Below are positions 46,183-58,530 of a stretch of DNA of 64,000 bases, one piece after another. A model generated the notes under the pieces. It made no database searches. It was given only the letters and a program-made list of their open reading frames with translations, and was not told the DNA's origin. A program made the translations under genes and the position numbers. Within the stretch, counting starts at the first letter, position 1, and each line of letters opens with the position of its first letter. The DNA lies in the NCBI RefSeq assembly GCF_011601275.1, contig NZ_JAAOLY010000020.1, positions 1-64,000 of the forward strand, given 5' to 3'. The DNA comes from Janthinobacterium lividum. Lineage in GTDB: Bacteria; Pseudomonadota; Gammaproteobacteria; Burkholderiales; Burkholderiaceae_D.

Positions 46183-47550
46183 ATGATCGAGTCTTTGAAC
46201 TATTTGCCCCATCCCGCCCTGCCCAACGAGGAACTGGCGGGCCACTTCACGGACCTGGCGCCTCCTTTGAGCGCGCGCCAGGCCGCCATCGAAAGCGCCC
46301 GATGCCTGTATTGCTACGACGCGCCGTGCAGCCGTATCTGCCCGTCCGAAATCGACGTGGCCAGCTTCATCCGCAACATCCACGACAAGAACATCAACGG
46401 CGCCGCCGCCGGCATCCTGAAACAGAACATCCTGGGCGGCAGCTGCGCCAGAGTCTGCCCGACGGAAATCCTGTGCGAAGACGTCTGCGTGCGCAACCAC
46501 GACGCGGAAGGCCAGCCCGTCAAGATTGGCCTGCTGCAGCGCTACGCCGTCGACCACATGCATTTTGCACAGCACCCGTTCCAGCGGGCGGCGGCCACGG
46601 GCAAGACGGTTGCCATCGTCGGCGCAGGGCCGGCCGGTTTGTCGTGCGCGCACCGCCTGGCCATGCTGGGCCACGACGTGGTGATCTTCGAGAAGGAAGG
46701 CAAGGCGGGCGGCCTGAATGAATACGGTATCGCCAAGTACAAGCTGACGGACGACTTTGCGCAAAAGGAAATCGACTTTCTGCTGGACATCGGCGGCATC
46801 GAGATCCGATGTCGACACGCGCTGGGCGAGAACCTGCAGCTGCGCGATTTGCACATGCAGTACGACGCCGTGTTCCTGGGCCTGGGCCTGGGCGCCAGCC
46901 GCAGGCTGGGCCTGACGGGCGAGGATGCGCCAGGCTTGCTGGCCGCCGTGGACTATATCAGCGCGCTGCGCCAGGCGGCCGACCTGGCCGCGCTGCCCGT
47001 GCCGAAGCGGGCGATTGTGATTGGCGCCGGCAATACGGCCATCGACATGGCTGTGCAGATACAGCGCTTGGGCGCCGAGGAAGTCACCCTCGTCTACCGG
47101 CGCGGTTTCGACGCCATGACGGCCACCCACCATGAACAGGAGATCGCCAAAGCGAATCAGGTGCGCATGCTGACGTGGGCCCAGCCGCAGCAGGTACTGC
47201 TCGACGCTGGCGGCAAAGTGGCGGGCATGCGCTTCGAAAAAACCGCCATGCAGGGCACCCGCCTGGCGGGGACGGGTGAAACGTTCGATGTGGCGGCCGA
47301 CGCCATCTTCAAGGCCATCGGCCAGAGCCTCGACACGGAAGTGCTGCATGATCCGATGGCGTCGCTGCTGAAACGCGAAGGCGACAAGATCGCCGTCGAT
47401 AGGGGCTTTCGCACCGTGCTGCCGGGGATTTACGCGGGCGGCGATTGCGTGGCGCCGGGACAGGACTTGACGGTGCAAGCCGTCCAGCATGGCAAGCTGG
47501 CCGCACTGGCCATCCATTCCGATTTGTTCAATAAAGTGGAGGCTGCATAA
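46183..47550 (+). CDS. preT: Dihydropyrimidine dehydrogenase, FAD/NAD(P) subunit PreT
   Basis: The 455-residue protein resembles the small subunit of glutamate synthase and the N-terminal part of mammalian DPD. Two cysteine clusters for [4Fe-4S] lie near the start (CLYCYDAPCSRICP and CARVCPTEILCEDVC). FAD binding is shown by VAIVGAGPAGLSCA and NAD(P) binding by AIVIGAGNTAIDMA. It passes electrons from NAD(P)H to PreA to reduce uracil and thymine. Stop and preA start overlap (TAATG), a coupled pair. Confidence 0.94.
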   Translation: MIESLNYLPHPALPNEELAGHFTDLAPPLSARQAAIESARCLYCYDAPCSRICPSEIDVASFIRNIHDKNINGAAAGILKQNILGGSCARVCPTEILCEDVCVRNHDAEGQPVKIGLLQRYAVDHMHFAQHPFQRAAATGKTVAIVGAGPAGLSCAHRLAMLGHDVVIFEKEGKAGGLNEYGIAKYKLTDDFAQKEIDFLLDIGGIEIRCRHALGENLQLRDLHMQYDAVFLGLGLGASRRLGLTGEDAPGLLAAVDYISALRQAADLAALPVPKRAIVIGAGNTAIDMAVQIQRLGAEEVTLVYRRGFDAMTATHHEQEIAKANQVRMLTWAQPQQVLLDAGGKVAGMRFEKTAMQGTRLAGTGETFDVAADAIFKAIGQSLDTEVLHDPMASLLKREGDKIAVDRGFRTVLPGIYAGGDCVAPGQDLTVQAVQHGKLAALAIHSDLFNKVEAA

Positions 47551-48830
47551 TGGCTGATCTCAGCATCGAATTTTGCGGCATCAAGGCGCCGAATCCCTTC
47601 TGGCTGGCATCCGCACCGCCGACCGACAAGGCCTATAACGTGGTGCGCGCCTTCGAGGCGGGGTGGGGCGGCGTCGTGTGGAAAACGCTCGGCGAAGACC
47701 CTGCCGCCGTCAACGTCTCGTCGCGTTATTCCGCCTTGTACGGCAAGAACCGCGAAGTGGTGGGTTTCAACAACATCGAACTGATCACCGACCGCTCTTT
47801 GGAAATCAACCTGCGCGAAATCACGCAGGTGAAAAAGGACTGGCCGGACCGCGCGATGATCGTTTCCCTGATGCTGCCGTGCGAAGAACACTACTGGGCC
47901 GATATCCTGCCCAAGGTCGAGGCGACAGGGGCGGATGGCATCGAACTCAATTTCGGCTGCCCGCACGGCATGCCGGAGCGGGGCATGGGCGCGGCCGTGG
48001 GCCAGGTGCCCGAGTACGTGCAGATGGTCACCGCCTGGTGCAAGAAGCACAGCCGCTTGCCCGTCATCGTCAAGCTCACGCCCAACATCACGGACGTGCG
48101 CATGCCGGCGCGCGCGGCCAAGGCGGGCGGCGCGGATGCCGTCTCGCTGATCAACACCATCAACTCGATCACCTCGCTGGACCTGGACCGCATGGTGGCC
48201 TTGCCCATCGTGGGCGGCGCCAGCACGCACGGCGGCTATTGCGGCTCGGCCGTCAAACCGATCGCGCTGAACATGGTGGCGGAAATCGCCCGCGATCCGC
48301 AGACGCGCGGCTTGCCCATTTCCGGCATCGGCGGCATCGGCAACTGGCGCGACGCGGCCGAATTCATCGCCCTGGGCGCTGGCTGCGTGCAGGTGTGCAC
48401 GGCCGCCATGCTGCATGGTTTCCGCATCGTCGAAGAGATGAAGGATGGCCTGTCGCGGTGGATGGATGAAAAGGGTTATGAACGCATCAGCGACTTTTCC
48501 GGCAAGGCCGTGGCCAACACGACGGACTGGAAGTACCTGGACATGAATTACCAGGTCATCGCGCAGATCAACCAGGACGACTGCATCAAATGCGGCAAGT
48601 GCTACGTGGCTTGCGAAGACACCTCGCACCAGTCGATTGCGCAACTGATCGACGCGGCCGGCACGCGTACCTATGAGGTGATCAAGGACGAATGCGTGGG
48701 CTGCAACCTGTGCGAAATCACCTGTCCGGTGCAGGGCTGCATCACGATGGTGCCGCAGACAACGGGCAAGCCGTACATGAACTGGACGCAGGATCCGCGT
48801 AACCCTCGGGCATTGGCGGAGTCGGCATAG
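47550..48830 (+). CDS. preA: Dihydropyrimidine dehydrogenase, FMN subunit PreA
   Basis: PreA binds uracil or thymine over FMN and reduces the 5,6 double bond. The 426-residue protein has a dihydroorotate-dehydrogenase-like barrel (GIKAPNPFWLASAPPTDK, ELNFGCPHGMPERGMG, PISGIGGIGNWRDA). A C-terminal ferredoxin tail has two [4Fe-4S] motifs (CIKCGKCYVACED and CVGCNLCEITCPV). It overlaps preT by one base. The product, dihydrouracil or dihydrothymine, is the substrate of the dihydropyrimidinase encoded 1.6 kb downstream. Confidence 0.95.
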   Translation: MADLSIEFCGIKAPNPFWLASAPPTDKAYNVVRAFEAGWGGVVWKTLGEDPAAVNVSSRYSALYGKNREVVGFNNIELITDRSLEINLREITQVKKDWPDRAMIVSLMLPCEEHYWADILPKVEATGADGIELNFGCPHGMPERGMGAAVGQVPEYVQMVTAWCKKHSRLPVIVKLTPNITDVRMPARAAKAGGADAVSLINTINSITSLDLDRMVALPIVGGASTHGGYCGSAVKPIALNMVAEIARDPQTRGLPISGIGGIGNWRDAAEFIALGAGCVQVCTAAMLHGFRIVEEMKDGLSRWMDEKGYERISDFSGKAVANTTDWKYLDMNYQVIAQINQDDCIKCGKCYVACEDTSHQSIAQLIDAAGTRTYEVIKDECVGCNLCEITCPVQGCITMVPQTTGKPYMNWTQDPRNPRALAESA

Positions 48831-48832
48831 GG

Positions 48833-48859
48833 CACGGTTATTGCGTGCGTTTTATTTGT
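48833..48859 (+). terminator. Weak terminator-like hairpin after preA
   Basis: GCACG pairs with CGTGC around a seven-base loop, followed by GTTTTATTT. The short stem makes this only a possible partial terminator. Confidence 0.4.
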
Positions 48860-48890
48860 AAACAGCGGCCGGCCTTTGCGGTAAGCTAGA

Positions 48891-48920
48891 TTGACTTAAA
48901 GGTCGCGTCGTTTCTATAAA
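48891..48920 (+). promoter_or_regulatory. Sigma-70 promoter of the transporter-hydA operon
   Basis: TTGACT (48891-48896), 18 bases, TATAAA (48915-48920): both boxes near consensus, 32 bases before the GTG start of the NCS1 gene. Confidence 0.6.
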
Positions 48921-48952
48921 ACCGATCCCCTCCCAACCGATGGAGCATACCT

Positions 48953-51846
<2,894 letters not shown>

Positions 51847-51856
51847 GGAGTTGACG

Positions 51857-53092
51857 ATGGATGCATTGCGTATCAATGGCGAACGATTGTGGGCTGCCCT
51901 GATGGAACTGGCGCAGATCGGCGCGACAGCGAAGGGCGGCGTCAAGCGCCTGGCCCTGACGGACCTGGACAAGCAGGGACGCGACCTGGTGGTAGGTTGG
52001 GGACGCGAAGCTGGCATGAGCATCACCATCGACCAGATCGGCAATGTCTTCATGCGCCGCGACGGCGTGGATAATGCCTTGCCGCCCGTGATGACGGGCA
52101 GCCATATCGACACGCAGCCCACGGGCGGCAAGTTCGATGGCAACTACGGCGTGCTGGCGGGACTGGAGGTGGTGCGCACCCTGAACGATCTGAAGATCAA
52201 GACGCAGGCGCCCATCGAAGTGGCATTCTGGACCAACGAGGAAGGCTCGCGCTTCGTGCCCGTGATGATGGGTTCCGGCGTATTTTGCGGCGCCTTCTCG
52301 CTCGAAACGGCCTACGCGGCGAAAGACACGGAAGGGAAAACGGTGGGCGAGGAGCTGGCGCGCATCGGATACAAAGGCGAGCAGGTGCCCGGCGACCATC
52401 CGATTGGCGCCTACTTTGAAACACATATCGAACAGGGCCCCGTGCTGGAAGACGCGGACAAGGTGATTGGCGTGGTGCCTGCCGTGATGGGCTTGTCGTG
52501 GTACGACTGCGTGGTGACGGGCATGGAAGCGCATGCGGGCCCAACGCCCATGGGGCTGCGCAAGGATGCGCTGCAGGTGGCCACGACGATCATGCAGGAA
52601 GTGGTGGCGATCGCCAACCGCTACCCGCCGTACGGGCGCGGCACGGTGGGCATGGTGCAGGTCTTCCCGAACAGCCGCAACGTGATCCCCGGCGAAGTCA
52701 AATTCAGCATCGACCTGCGCAACGTGAACGACGCACTGCTCAACACCATGCATGGCGAGATCACGGCCTTCATCGACGCCACGCGTGAAAGGACTGGGCT
52801 GGGCATTTCACTGGAACGGGTTTCCTATTACCCGCCATGCCCGTTTCACCCCGACTGCGTGAACGCCGTGCGCAACGCCACGGAAAAACTCGGCTACTCG
52901 GTGATGGACGTGGTCTCCGGCGCCGGCCACGACGCCATCTACGCGGCCCGGCTGGCGCCGGCCGGCATGATCTTCGTGCCGTGCAAGGACGGCATCAGCC
53001 ACAATGAAATCGAAGACGCCAAGCCCGAGCACCTGGAAGCGGGCTGCAACGTGCTGCTGCACGCGATGCTGGAGCGGGCCGTGGCGGTATAG
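51857..53092 (+). CDS. Beta-ureidopropionase (M20/hydantoinase-carbamoylase family)
   Basis: The 411-residue zinc hydrolase of the M20 amidase/carbamoylase group shows TGSHIDTQPTGGKFDGNYGVLA (metal His/Asp), FWTNEEGSRF (catalytic Glu) and HIEQGPVLE. GMEAHAGPTPMGLRKDAL and SGAGHDAIYAARL follow. In this operon it should split N-carbamoyl-beta-alanine to beta-alanine, CO2 and ammonia, feeding the omega-aminotransferase encoded at 43309. It follows hydA with AAGGAG. It ends two bases from the convergent UraD-AllC gene, which encodes a homologous M20 domain. Confidence 0.93.
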   Translation: MDALRINGERLWAALMELAQIGATAKGGVKRLALTDLDKQGRDLVVGWGREAGMSITIDQIGNVFMRRDGVDNALPPVMTGSHIDTQPTGGKFDGNYGVLAGLEVVRTLNDLKIKTQAPIEVAFWTNEEGSRFVPVMMGSGVFCGAFSLETAYAAKDTEGKTVGEELARIGYKGEQVPGDHPIGAYFETHIEQGPVLEDADKVIGVVPAVMGLSWYDCVVTGMEAHAGPTPMGLRKDALQVATTIMQEVVAIANRYPPYGRGTVGMVQVFPNSRNVIPGEVKFSIDLRNVNDALLNTMHGEITAFIDATRERTGLGISLERVSYYPPCPFHPDCVNAVRNATEKLGYSVMDVVSGAGHDAIYAARLAPAGMIFVPCKDGISHNEIEDAKPEHLEAGCNVLLHAMLERAVAV

Positions 53093-53094
53093 CC

Positions 53095-54849
53095 TTACGG
53101 CTTCGGCTGGAAGCTGCCCAAGAACGCCAGCAGCGCGCGCGCCGCGATGTCGGCGTCGTCGGCCGTCATGGTTTCCAGCGGGTTGTGGCTGATGCCGCCA
53201 TTGCCGCAGCGGGTAAACAGCATGGCCACGTCGGTGATGGCGGCCATGGCCATGGCGTCGTGGCCGGCGCCCGACAGCAGCGCATACGGTTCGATGCCGA
53301 CCGATTCCACGGCCTGCGCCAGTTGCGCCATCAGCCATGGAGCGCACGGCGCCGCACGCGCCGACAGCAGCAGTTCCAGCTGGTAGTCGATCTGGCGCCG
53401 CGCGCAGATGGCGGCGATGCCATCGAGGATATCGTCGACTGCTGCCTGGCGCACCTTGTCGCTGGCCGCGCGGATATCGAGCGACAGGGTGCAGGCGCCG
53501 GCGATCACGTTGACGGAGCCGTTGGGCACGTGCAGCTGGCCCACGGTGCCCACCAGCGCCTCGCCCTGGTTGCAGCGCTGTTCCACCAGCAGGATGATTT
53601 CGGCGGCCGCGCTGGCGGCATCCTTGCGCATGCTCATGGGCGTGGTGCCCGCGTGGCTGGCCACGCCGCCAAGATTGACCAGGTAGCGCGAGCTGCCGGC
53701 AATCGCCGTGACGATCCCCAGCGGCAGGTCGCGCTCGAGCAGCACGGGTCCCTGCTCGATATGCACTTCCACATAGCCGAGCAAGCTGGCGGGATCGCGC
53801 GCGATGGCGCCGATATCTCCCGCATCGTGGCCGGCGTCGGCCAGCGCGTCGCGCATGCTCACGCCGTCCGCGTCCAGCTGTTCCAGCAGCGATACGTCGA
53901 ACTTGCCCGTGACGGCCGTGCTGCCCAAGAACGTGCTCTTGAAGCGCACGCCTTCTTCCTCGGCGAAGCCGACGACCTCGAAGTGGAAGGGCAGCTTTTC
54001 GCCCCGTTCGTGCAGGTGGCGCACGACGGCGATCGGCAGCACGATGCCCAGCCGGCCGTCGTACTTGCCGCCGTTGCGCACCGTGTCGTAATGGGATCCC
54101 GTCATCAGGGTTTTTGCATCGGGTACATCGGATAGATAGCGGCCGACGACATTGCCGACGGCGTCGATGTGCACCTGCATGCCGGCGTCCCGCATCCAGT
54201 CGGCCAGCTGCGCCGCCGTTCTCCGGTGCGCCGGCGTCAGGTAGGCACAGGTCAGGTTGTAATCGCTGTCGCTCCAGCCGGCCAGGGTTTCGGCCTGCTG
54301 CATGATGGCCGGGCCGAAGTCCAGGCGCACGTCGAACAGGTCGTTCAGGCGCAGCTCGGCGATGCGCTTGATCTGCCGCAGTGATTCGGCCAGTTCATCG
54401 GCATGGCGGTTCTTCAGGCGGCGCGCAAACGTGGCGATGATGTCCTGGCGCGTCAAGCCTTCGCCCGTCGGGCCCTTGACTGCCAGGATGAAGGGAAAGC
54501 CGAACTTCGCGTTGTAGTCGCTATTGAGGCGCTGCAGGGTGGAAAATTCCTCGGCGCTGCACAGGTTCAGGCCGGATTTGGCCTGCTCGCGCGTCGATTC
54601 CGCCGTCAGCTGCCCCGCGATGGCGGCCTTGCCGGCCAGCTCCGGGTGGGCGCGTATCAGCCCCAGTTGCTCTTCGGGCGAGGCTTGCGCCAGCACGCGC
54701 TGCAGTTCCGTCTTGAGCGTCGTCAGGCTGGCAAACGGCCGGGCGGCGGCCGCGCGCTGGGCGATCCAGGGCGAATGTTCATAGATGCCGTGCAGCCGTG
54801 CGATAAAGTCTGCCGGGCTGCCGGCGTTCAGGTCTGAAAGGGTGGTCAT
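53095..54849 (-). CDS. Fusion: OHCU decarboxylase (UraD) + allantoate amidohydrolase (AllC)
   Basis: The product is 584 residues. The N-terminal part (about 1-165) is UraD: FIARLHGIYEHSPWIAQRA, then RAHPELAGKAAIAGQL with the catalytic histidine, then YNAKFGFPFILAVKG. It makes S-allantoin from OHCU. The C-terminal part (about 175-584) is an M20 allantoate amidohydrolase: TGSHYDTVRNGGKYDGRLG, FAEEEGVRFKSTFLGS, HIEQGPVLLE and ASHAGTTPMSMRKDA. There is no stop or frame break between them. Start ATG 54849 follows GGAAAA; ATG 54867 is possible. The two activities flank PuuE (allantoinase), which is encoded separately at 725-1678. Confidence 0.93.
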   Translation of the reverse strand: MTTLSDLNAGSPADFIARLHGIYEHSPWIAQRAAAARPFASLTTLKTELQRVLAQASPEEQLGLIRAHPELAGKAAIAGQLTAESTREQAKSGLNLCSAEEFSTLQRLNSDYNAKFGFPFILAVKGPTGEGLTRQDIIATFARRLKNRHADELAESLRQIKRIAELRLNDLFDVRLDFGPAIMQQAETLAGWSDSDYNLTCAYLTPAHRRTAAQLADWMRDAGMQVHIDAVGNVVGRYLSDVPDAKTLMTGSHYDTVRNGGKYDGRLGIVLPIAVVRHLHERGEKLPFHFEVVGFAEEEGVRFKSTFLGSTAVTGKFDVSLLEQLDADGVSMRDALADAGHDAGDIGAIARDPASLLGYVEVHIEQGPVLLERDLPLGIVTAIAGSSRYLVNLGGVASHAGTTPMSMRKDAASAAAEIILLVEQRCNQGEALVGTVGQLHVPNGSVNVIAGACTLSLDIRAASDKVRQAAVDDILDGIAAICARRQIDYQLELLLSARAAPCAPWLMAQLAQAVESVGIEPYALLSGAGHDAMAMAAITDVAMLFTRCGNGGISHNPLETMTADDADIAARALLAFLGSFQPKP

Positions 54850-54921
54850 GGTTTTCCGATCATGCAAGCGGTGATGATAGCGCCCCGTTCTGCGTCCATT
54901 ATATGCGCGCGCTGATAGCGC

Positions 54922-55860
54922 CTATCGCTGCACCAGCGCCTTGGCCGCCGCGCTGACCTGGTCGCGCAGCCATTTGTGCTCGGGCGCCTGGTGCACGCGC
55001 TGGTGCCACAGCTGGTAAAAGCGCATGGGCGGGAATTTCAAGGGCACGGTATACGTTTTCAGCGGCAGCGTCTTTTCATAGAAGCGCATGAATTGCCGGC
55101 CCGTGGTGAGCACTAGGTCCGTCTGCGTCAGCATGTAGGGAATCAGGCCGAAATATGCCGATTCCACCACCACGTTGCGCTGCAGGTTTTGCCGTTCGAG
55201 GAAGGAGTCGATCACGCCGTGGTAGCCGGGCATCATCTGCGACGGCGCCACGTGGGGCAGGCTCAGATAGTCCTCGAGGGTCATCGCGTCGCTGGCCGTG
55301 CGCCGCGCATAGGCGTTTTCCGCATGCATGGCGCAGATGATGGGATCTTCGAACAGCTTCGAGATATGCAGGTGGGCGGGCGGCTCGTCCCAGTTGGCGA
55401 TGACCAGGTCCAGGCCTCCATCTGACAGCTGGCGGATATGGTCGATGCCCGGCCCCAGACTATGCAGCACGACGCGGCTTTTCGGCGAGCCGCGGCGCAG
55501 CAGGGCCACGACGTTGGGCAGGAACTGGCTGTCCAGGTAGTCGGGCGCGGCGATATGGAAGGTGCGCGCCTCTTCCTGCGCCACGAACGGCGTCTTCTTG
55601 ACGAACAGGCTTTCCGTCTGATCGAGGATGCGCTTGGCAGGATTGAGCAGGCTTTCGCCATGCTGGGTGGGCACCATGCCGCGCGCGCCGCGCACGAGCA
55701 GCGGGTCGCCCGTCAGTTCGCGCAGCTTGCGCAGGGAGGCGGAAATCGAGGGCTGCGGCTGATTGAGCTTCAATGCCACGCGCGAGACGTTCTTTTCCAC
55801 CAGCAGCAGGTAAAGGATGCGGATCAGGTGCAGGTCGAGGTGTTGCGGCAGGCTGGACAT
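54922..55860 (-). CDS. LysR-family regulator next to puuD
   Basis: The 312-residue protein has an HTH at about 8-60 (HLDLHLIRILYLLLVEKNVSRVALKL, then PSISASLRKLRELTGDPLLVR) and an effector domain with PMRFYQLWHQRVHQAPEHKWLRD near the end. It resembles the NodD/NahR branch in its HTH layout. It is divergent from puuD across 131 bases that hold a clear dyad (55886-55902). A role in urate or purine control of puuD and perhaps uraD-allC is inferred from position. Confidence 0.88.
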   Translation of the reverse strand: MSSLPQHLDLHLIRILYLLLVEKNVSRVALKLNQPQPSISASLRKLRELTGDPLLVRGARGMVPTQHGESLLNPAKRILDQTESLFVKKTPFVAQEEARTFHIAAPDYLDSQFLPNVVALLRRGSPKSRVVLHSLGPGIDHIRQLSDGGLDLVIANWDEPPAHLHISKLFEDPIICAMHAENAYARRTASDAMTLEDYLSLPHVAPSQMMPGYHGVIDSFLERQNLQRNVVVESAYFGLIPYMLTQTDLVLTTGRQFMRFYEKTLPLKTYTVPLKFPPMRFYQLWHQRVHQAPEHKWLRDQVSAAAKALVQR

Positions 55861-55885
55861 GTGGCGGCGCCTCTGTTGTATATCG

Positions 55886-55902
55886 ATTTGAATATGTCAA
55901 AT
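55886..55902. promoter_or_regulatory. Operator candidate between lysR and puuD
   Basis: A perfect dyad: ATTTGA, five bases, TCAAAT, within an AT-rich stretch 26 bases upstream of the lysR start and 90 bases before puuD. Size and position suit a LysR recognition site serving both divergent genes. Confidence 0.5.
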
Positions 55903-55991
55903 ATACGATATTTTTCATGTGATGGGCGGTAAATCCGTTTATCTTGTGTAGATTGGCACGAATATTGGTTCGGTCTGACTAGAGGAAATTT

Positions 55992-57224
55992 ATGGAAGTA
56001 TTTGCCTACCTGATCCCGTACGGCCTTGAGTGGCTGAACCTGATCGTCCGCTGGCTGCACGTCATCACGGGCATCGCCTGGATCGGTGCTTCCTTTTATT
56101 TCGTCTGGCTCGACAACTCGATCCGCCCGCCCGCGCCCGGCTCCGAGCTGGCGAAGAAGGGCGTGTCGGGAGAATTGTGGGCCGTGCATGGCGGCGGCTT
56201 CTACAATCCGCAGAAATACCTGGTGGCGCCCGCCGAACTGCCGAAGGAGCTGCACTGGTTCAAGTGGGAAGCGTATTCGACGTGGCTGTCCGGTTTTGCG
56301 CTGCTGACGATTGCCTACTATTTCAATGCGCAGGCCATGATGATCGACAAGGCCGTGGCCGATATCAGCAGCGGCCAAGCCGTCGGCATCGGCATCGCCA
56401 CCCTCGTCATCGGCTGGACCGTGTACGACCTGCTGTGCCGTTCCCCACTGGCCAAACATGAACTGTGGTTCGGCGTGACGGTGTTCGCGCTGATCGTCGG
56501 TGCCGCATACGTGCTCACGCATTTGCTCAGTGGGCGTGCCGCCTACATCCACGTGGGCGCCATGATCGGCACCATCATGGTGGCCAATGTGCTGATGCTG
56601 ATCATTCCCGGCCAGCGCAAGATGGTCGAGGCCATGGCGGCCGGGAAGCTGCCCGACCCCAAGCATGGCTTGAAAGCCAAGCAGCGCAGCGTGCATAACA
56701 ATTATTTCACGTTGCCCGTGCTGTTCATTATGATCAGCAACCATTACGCGATGACTTACCGCAATGATCACGCGTGGCTGGTGCTGGCGCTGATCATGGC
56801 GGCCGGCGTATTCATTCGCCACTTCTTCAACCTGCGCCACAAGGGACGTGTCGAGTGGTGTTATCCTGCTCTCGGCGTGGCTTTGCTGCTGGCCGTTGCC
56901 GTGGCCATCGCACCGAAGGCGCCGGCGCCGGTAGCGACCGTGGCCGCGGTGGACCCGGCCGCGCAGTTCAAGGCCGTGCATGCCATCATCGCCCAGCGCT
57001 GCGCCACCTGCCATTCGGCCCAGCCCACGCAACCGGGTTTCGCCACGGCGCCAGCCGGCATGATGCTGGATAATGAAACGGAAATACGCCAGCACGCGGC
57101 GCAGATCTACAAGCAAGCCATCGAATTGAAGGCCATGCCGATCGGGAACCTGACGAATATGACGGAGGCCGAGCGCAGCGAATTGGGCGCCTGGCTGCAA
57201 CAGACCATGCAAGGAGCAAAATGA
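55992..57224 (+). CDS. puuD: Urate hydroxylase/oxidase, membrane-bound with cytochrome c domain (PuuD)
   Basis: PuuD oxidises urate to 5-hydroxyisourate, replacing soluble uricase; electrons pass to its fused cytochrome c domain instead of O2. The 410-residue protein has about eight membrane segments (RWLHVITGIAWIGASFYFVWLD early; HVGAMIGTIMVANVLMLIIPGQ mid). A C-terminal periplasmic domain has the heme site CATCH and a distal methionine region (MPIGNLTNMTEAE). The gene is divergent from a LysR regulator and overlaps the M20 gene start by four bases. It completes the urate route with UraH, UraD, PuuE and AllC. Confidence 0.95.
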   Translation: MEVFAYLIPYGLEWLNLIVRWLHVITGIAWIGASFYFVWLDNSIRPPAPGSELAKKGVSGELWAVHGGGFYNPQKYLVAPAELPKELHWFKWEAYSTWLSGFALLTIAYYFNAQAMMIDKAVADISSGQAVGIGIATLVIGWTVYDLLCRSPLAKHELWFGVTVFALIVGAAYVLTHLLSGRAAYIHVGAMIGTIMVANVLMLIIPGQRKMVEAMAAGKLPDPKHGLKAKQRSVHNNYFTLPVLFIMISNHYAMTYRNDHAWLVLALIMAAGVFIRHFFNLRHKGRVEWCYPALGVALLLAVAVAIAPKAPAPVATVAAVDPAAQFKAVHAIIAQRCATCHSAQPTQPGFATAPAGMMLDNETEIRQHAAQIYKQAIELKAMPIGNLTNMTEAERSELGAWLQQTMQGAK

Positions 57225-58456
57225 CAACGCAAGCAGAAAAAATCACGGCCTGGATCGACGAGCACTTCGACGAAGAGGTCGCATTTTTACAGCAGGTGGT
57301 GCGGCAGCCGACGGATACGCCGCCCGGCAACAATGCACCCCATGCGGACCTGGTGGCGCAGCTGCTGCAGGCGTATGGCTGGAACGCCGAAAAGCACGCC
57401 GTCCCAAAGGACCAAGTCGAGGCGTACGGCATGCAGAGCATCACCAACCTGATCGTGCGCCGGCCTTATGGCGCGGGCGGGCCGACAGTGGCCCTGAATG
57501 CGCATGGCGACGTGGTGCCGCCCGGCGACAACTGGACGTATCCGCCGTATGGCGGCCAGATCGACGGCGGCTATATGTATGGCCGCGCGACGGCCGTATC
57601 GAAAGGCGATTTCGCCACCTATGTATTTGCCGCGCGCGCGCTCGAGGCGCTGGGCATTCCGCTCAAAGGCCAGCTGGAACTGCACTTCACGTACGACGAG
57701 GAATTCGGCGGTTTGCTGGGGCCGGGCTGGCTGCTGGAACAGCAACTGACGAAACCCGATTTCGTCATCGCCGCCGGCTTCAGCTACGGCATCGTCACGG
57801 CGCACAACGCCTGTTTGCAGCTGGAAATCACCGTGCACGGCAAGTCGGGCCATGGCTCCATGCCGGAGACGGGACATGACGCGCTGCAGGCGGCCAACAA
57901 GATCCTCAATGCCATCTATGGCCAGTTGCCGGAGCTGAAAAAGATCAAATCCAAAGTGGCGGGCATCGACTCGCCCACCATGCTGGTGGGCCGCATCGAT
58001 GGCGGCACGAACACCAACGTGGTGCCGGGCAAGGTGGTCATGAAGATGGACCGCCGCATGATTCCGGAAGAAGACCCGGTGGCGGTGGAAGCGCAGGTGC
58101 GTGCGCTGATCGAGGACGCCGTGCGCGGCGAGCCTGGCATCCGCCTTGAGATCCGCCGCCTGCTGCTGTCGCACGCGCTGCGGCCCTTGCCCGGTTCCGA
58201 GCAGCTGGTCGGCAGCTTGCAAAAGAATGCACAAGCGATTCTGGGCGAGACCATTCCCGCCGTCGGCACGCCGCTGTATGCGGATGCGCGCCTGTATGGC
58301 GAGCGTGGCATCCCGGCCGTGCTGTATGGCGCCGGCCCGCGCACGGTGCCCGAATCGAACGCGAAGAAGGCCGACGAACGCCTGGCGCTCGATGATTTGC
58401 GCAAGGCGAGCAAGATCGTCGCCCTGACCCTGCTCGACTTCCTGGGCGAGAAATAG
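57221..58456 (+). CDS. M20-family metallohydrolase (ArgE/DapE type)
   Basis: The 411-residue M20 peptidase-family protein has NAHGDVVPPGDNW (metal His/Asp), GRATAVSKGDFA, FTYDEEFGGLLGPGWLL (catalytic/metal Glu), GKSGHGSMPETGHDAL (dimer-domain His) and a late GAGPRTVPESNAKKADE. Its start overlaps the puuD stop (ATGA), so it is translated with puuD. Family members hydrolyse acylated amino acids or ureido compounds. Coupling to puuD suggests a step in purine nitrogen release, for example on a ureido acid, but the substrate is not readable. Confidence 0.82.
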   Translation: MTTQAEKITAWIDEHFDEEVAFLQQVVRQPTDTPPGNNAPHADLVAQLLQAYGWNAEKHAVPKDQVEAYGMQSITNLIVRRPYGAGGPTVALNAHGDVVPPGDNWTYPPYGGQIDGGYMYGRATAVSKGDFATYVFAARALEALGIPLKGQLELHFTYDEEFGGLLGPGWLLEQQLTKPDFVIAAGFSYGIVTAHNACLQLEITVHGKSGHGSMPETGHDALQAANKILNAIYGQLPELKKIKSKVAGIDSPTMLVGRIDGGTNTNVVPGKVVMKMDRRMIPEEDPVAVEAQVRALIEDAVRGEPGIRLEIRRLLLSHALRPLPGSEQLVGSLQKNAQAILGETIPAVGTPLYADARLYGERGIPAVLYGAGPRTVPESNAKKADERLALDDLRKASKIVALTLLDFLGEK

Positions 58457-58530
58457 GGCGGGTGCTTTGGCTTACAATGGGGCGAACATGCAAACTGTGA
58501 AGACGAGCCCCCATTGATTGAAGAGCCAAA

